Part shown: positions 22,742 through 24,816 of the stretch, one piece after another
Position numbering within the stretch: position 1 is the stretch's first letter
Layout: each line of letters opens with the position of its first letter
Assembly (NCBI GenBank): GCA_964389375.1
Contig: CAYMDP010000042.1
Span: forward strand, 1-24,816
From: CAYMDP01 sp964389375
Lineage (GTDB): Bacteria > Bdellovibrionota > Bdellovibrionia > Bdellovibrionales > UBA1609
Reading direction: 5' to 3'
DNA: 24,816 bases
Notes under the pieces: model-generated
What the model saw: only the letters and a program-made list of their open reading frames with translations
The model's database searches: none
Told to the model about the DNA's origin: nothing
Made by a program: the position numbers and the translations under genes

Positions 22742-23821
22742 ATGGCCATGGATCAGGATTGGTTGGATTGGAAATGGCAGCTGCGCAACAGTCTTAAAAC
22801 AATTGAAGACTATGCGAAGATTTATAAACTCTCGCAAGACGAGCGTTTGGGTTTTGAGGGTGGGGGAAAACTTTTTTCGATCCGGACGACTCCTTATTAT
22901 GCAAGCCTTGCGGATCCTGAAAATCCAGAAGACCCAATTCGACGAATTCTAATGCCCCATAAATTAGAGTTGGTCGAAGGGGCCCAGCAAATGTTGGATC
23001 CTTTAGGCGAGAAAAAAAACAATCCAGCCCCAAGGGTCATTCATCGTTATCCGGATCGGGCACTTTTTCTGGTGACTGACACCTGCAGTGTTTATTGCCG
23101 TTATTGCACGCGAAAACATTTTACCGGCCAAGATCAAGCTTTTGTGAAAATGTCTGAGTACGACCAAGCGCTGTCTTATTTTAAAAAATCTCCGCAAATC
23201 AAAGAAGTCATTCTTTCTGGAGGCGACCCTTTAACTCTTTCTGATTCAAACTTGGAAAAAGTATTGTCAGACTTAAGGGCCATTCCTCATATCGAGATCA
23301 TCCGCATCGGAAGTCGCATGCCGGTGGTATGTCCCATGCGAATCACCGAAGACCTGGTCCAAATGATTCGAAAGTTTAATCCGGTTTTTATGATGGTTCA
23401 TTTTAATCACGCCAAAGAAATTACGCCGGAATCAAAACAAGCACTTGAAAGAATGGTGGACCACGGGCTTCCGGTCATGAATCAAATGGTACTGTTAAGG
23501 GGAGTGAATAATTCGGCAGAAGCCGTTCGTGAGCTTTCAAGAAAACTGCTGCTTTCACGTGTGAAACCCTATTACATGTTTCAGTGCGACCCATCCCTTG
23601 GAACCGACCACTTTAGAACTTCATTAGAAGAGTCCCGTGCTATCCAAAAAGAGCTGTGGGGAAACCTAAGCGGCCTCGCACTTCCTCAATTGTCTTTAGA
23701 TATCCCTGGAGGCGGCGGGAAAGTCGGCTTCGTCCCTAATTTTGAAATCGAACAAACTCCCGAAGGCAAAAAATTCCGCGGCTTCGATGGCATCGAAGGC
23801 GAATATTTAGATCCCCGCTAA
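22742..23821 (+). CDS. kamA: Lysine 2,3-aminomutase family radical SAM enzyme
   Basis: I chose ATG 22742 (22748 equally possible); the frame is open further upstream but WLDWKWQLRNS near the N-terminus is where family members begin. The product is about 359 residues. The radical SAM cluster motif CSVYCRYC (C115, C119, C122) is followed by SGGDPL (159-164), and a PLP-lysine is present in DIPGGGGKVG (K327). The substrate-ammonium Asp residues expected in lysine 2,3-aminomutase are seen in FQCDPSLGTDHFRT (D283) and DIPGG (D320). This CD-S-G-HFRT pattern resembles true KamA more than EpmB, which modifies lysine for EF-P. It would convert L-lysine to beta-lysine, useful for osmolytes or for EF-P modification. 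No epmA or efp gene is visible beside it. No strong ribosome site precedes either ATG. Confidence 0.9.
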   Translation: MAMDQDWLDWKWQLRNSLKTIEDYAKIYKLSQDERLGFEGGGKLFSIRTTPYYASLADPENPEDPIRRILMPHKLELVEGAQQMLDPLGEKKNNPAPRVIHRYPDRALFLVTDTCSVYCRYCTRKHFTGQDQAFVKMSEYDQALSYFKKSPQIKEVILSGGDPLTLSDSNLEKVLSDLRAIPHIEIIRIGSRMPVVCPMRITEDLVQMIRKFNPVFMMVHFNHAKEITPESKQALERMVDHGLPVMNQMVLLRGVNNSAEAVRELSRKLLLSRVKPYYMFQCDPSLGTDHFRTSLEESRAIQKELWGNLSGLALPQLSLDIPGGGGKVGFVPNFEIEQTPEGKKFRGFDGIEGEYLDPR

Positions 23822-24005
23822 AAAAGTTTTTACCCAATTTTTCCACCGGATAAAAGCGCCCAGGAAGTCCTTGCTTGGCTTAAACTTTTATAAAGCCTCT
23901 GAGTCCCTCCAAAACGTGTTTCACAATAAAAATTTCAAAACCGAACTCTATTTGAATTTCTGCCTCAGCTTGGGGTAGCACAGAGCCTATTCTAAGGAGC
24001 TTAAA

Positions 24006-24647
24006 ATGAGAAGTCTTCTAATTCAGGTCCTCTTAGTATTTTTGGCGCTTCCTGCGGCGGCAGAATGGTCAAAAACTCCATCAAAGCATTTTGAGATCGC
24101 CGAGCCATTGCCGCTCACTTCGATTGAGATTTCAAAAGAAATCGAGACTTTGCTGGCTCACCAAAAATCAGATCGTAAAGAAGATTGTGCAGTCGCAAGA
24201 GATCAACTTCATCCCAGCTTCCATGTATTTTTTGAAGACTTTGCGCCTCTTGATGGGCAAGACATTTCTAGATTTGAACCCCTCATTGAAAAGGTCATCA
24301 AATTCACAACTCGAGTGGCAACCTATCACAAGAATCAGCATAAGCGCCCAAGACCGAATCAAGCAGACAAACGGATTAAGCCATGTATTGCAACTCCGGG
24401 TGGCCAAAAGTCATACCCAAGTTCTCATGCCGCCGCCGGAATGTCTTCGGCCTGTGTGCTTGCGCACATCTTTAGCGATCAAAGTGAAGAGTTACTGAAC
24501 TACGGAAAATACCTCGGGGATCTTCGATTTATCGGCGGAGTTCACTTTCCTAGCGACGTCGTCGCAGGCCAAGAGCTCGGCAGCCAGATTTGTAATTTCC
24601 TTCTGGAGGATTCAGATTTTCTAAAAGACGTAGAGGCCATCCTTTAA
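24006..24647 (+). CDS. Exported PAP2-type acid phosphatase
   Basis: The ATG is preceded by AAGGAG with a 6-base spacer. The 213-residue product has a Sec signal peptide (about 1-19, ending PAAA). The C-terminal half has the three phosphatase motifs of the PAP2/class A acid phosphatase family: KNQHKRPRP (KX6RP-type), YPSSHAAAG (PSGH-type, with Ser for Gly) and RFIGGVHFPSDVVAG (SRX5HX3D-type, with His and Asp in place). It has no membrane helices in the body, so it is a soluble periplasmic enzyme like PhoN/PhoC rather than a lipid phosphatase. It probably dephosphorylates organic phosphates outside the cytoplasm, possibly from nucleotides of prey or environment. It stands alone, about 185 bp after the aminomutase gene. 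Confidence 0.88.
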   Translation: MRSLLIQVLLVFLALPAAAEWSKTPSKHFEIAEPLPLTSIEISKEIETLLAHQKSDRKEDCAVARDQLHPSFHVFFEDFAPLDGQDISRFEPLIEKVIKFTTRVATYHKNQHKRPRPNQADKRIKPCIATPGGQKSYPSSHAAAGMSSACVLAHIFSDQSEELLNYGKYLGDLRFIGGVHFPSDVVAGQELGSQICNFLLEDSDFLKDVEAIL

Positions 24648-24750
24648 TCCAAATATTCCACTAGAGATCGACCAACTTCGTTTTTTAGAAGTGGTTTCTC
24701 CGAAATGAGTATGGGTACTTTACGAAGAGACAAAGTGTTTCGCTAATATC

Positions 24751-24816
24751 CTAAAGTTTTTCTAGGCGGGCGTATTTGGCGATAAATTTTTTGCTGGTGT
24801 GGTCGGCAAAGAGGAC
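24751..24816 (-). CDS. C-terminal end of a minus-strand gene entering from the right edge
   Basis: The frame reads 21 codons to a TAG at 24751 and continues off the window. It contains KKFIAKYARLEKL, a helical, Lys-rich end typical of cytoplasmic proteins, and its codon choice resembles the neighbours. The other two minus-strand frames hit stops, but the segment is too short to assign a function, and chance openness cannot be excluded. Confidence 0.4.
   Translation of the reverse strand, partial: VLFADHTSKKFIAKYARLEKL

Noticed and set aside
22570..22797. 75-codon frame upstream of and overlapping the aminomutase gene
   Set aside because: TTG start without a ribosome site, overlaps kamA in another frame, and no recognisable protein; could not be fully excluded.
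1..24816. CRISPR arrays, tRNA/rRNA genes, transposases or integrases
   Set aside because: No regularly spaced repeats, no cloverleaf with a convincing T-loop and no recombinase motifs were seen in the window.

Overview
The window looks like chromosomal DNA of a predatory-type delta-like proteobacterium, most likely Bdellovibrionota (Bdellovibrio or a relative). The reasons are indirect. There is a tandem DUF507 pair, an AgmX/PglI-type tail on a lipoprotein, a sigma-54 (NtrC-type) response regulator beside a CHASE2 histidine kinase, many Sec-exported proteins of unknown function, and moderate GC with strong AAGGAG-type ribosome binding sites. No tRNA, rRNA, CRISPR array or transposase was found.

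Layout. Positions 1-3016 (minus strand) hold a two-component system: a CHASE2 sensor kinase followed 14 bp later by an NtrC-family sigma-54 activator whose C-terminus runs off the left edge. Positions 3278-5114 hold a lipoprotein gene and a divergent small exported protein. Positions 5266-12084 form an accessory block: a small exported protein, a 1260-residue Sec-exported RHS protein with a short C-terminal toxin-like tip, an overlapping candidate immunity gene, a truncated copy of a membrane-protein gene, an AgmX/PglI-tail lipoprotein, the intact homologue of the truncated gene, and a small membrane zinc-ribbon protein. Two same-orientation 31-bp imperfect repeats with internal dyads lie at the two edges of this block.

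Positions 12092-17012 (minus strand) are an envelope cluster: a PBP1B-type bifunctional peptidoglycan synthase, a class A beta-lactamase-like serine hydrolase and two small exported proteins. Only 40 bp away, and divergent, lies a tightly coupled three-gene unit (17053-18117): two DUF507 proteins and a GroES-like protein with a roughly 80-residue lysine/alanine-rich, histone-like N-terminal tail.

Positions 18269-22155 hold an outer-membrane barrel gene ending in a textbook terminator, then a perfect 47-bp inverted repeat with a 4-nt loop, a second exported protein whose only possible start codons lie inside that palindrome, and a convergent exported coiled-coil protein. Positions 22742-24816 hold a lysine 2,3-aminomutase-type radical SAM enzyme, an exported PAP2 acid phosphatase and the tail of a further minus-strand gene.

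The most unusual items are the RHS toxin/immunity cassette with its remnant and flanking repeats, the long perfect palindrome, and the histone-tailed GroES.
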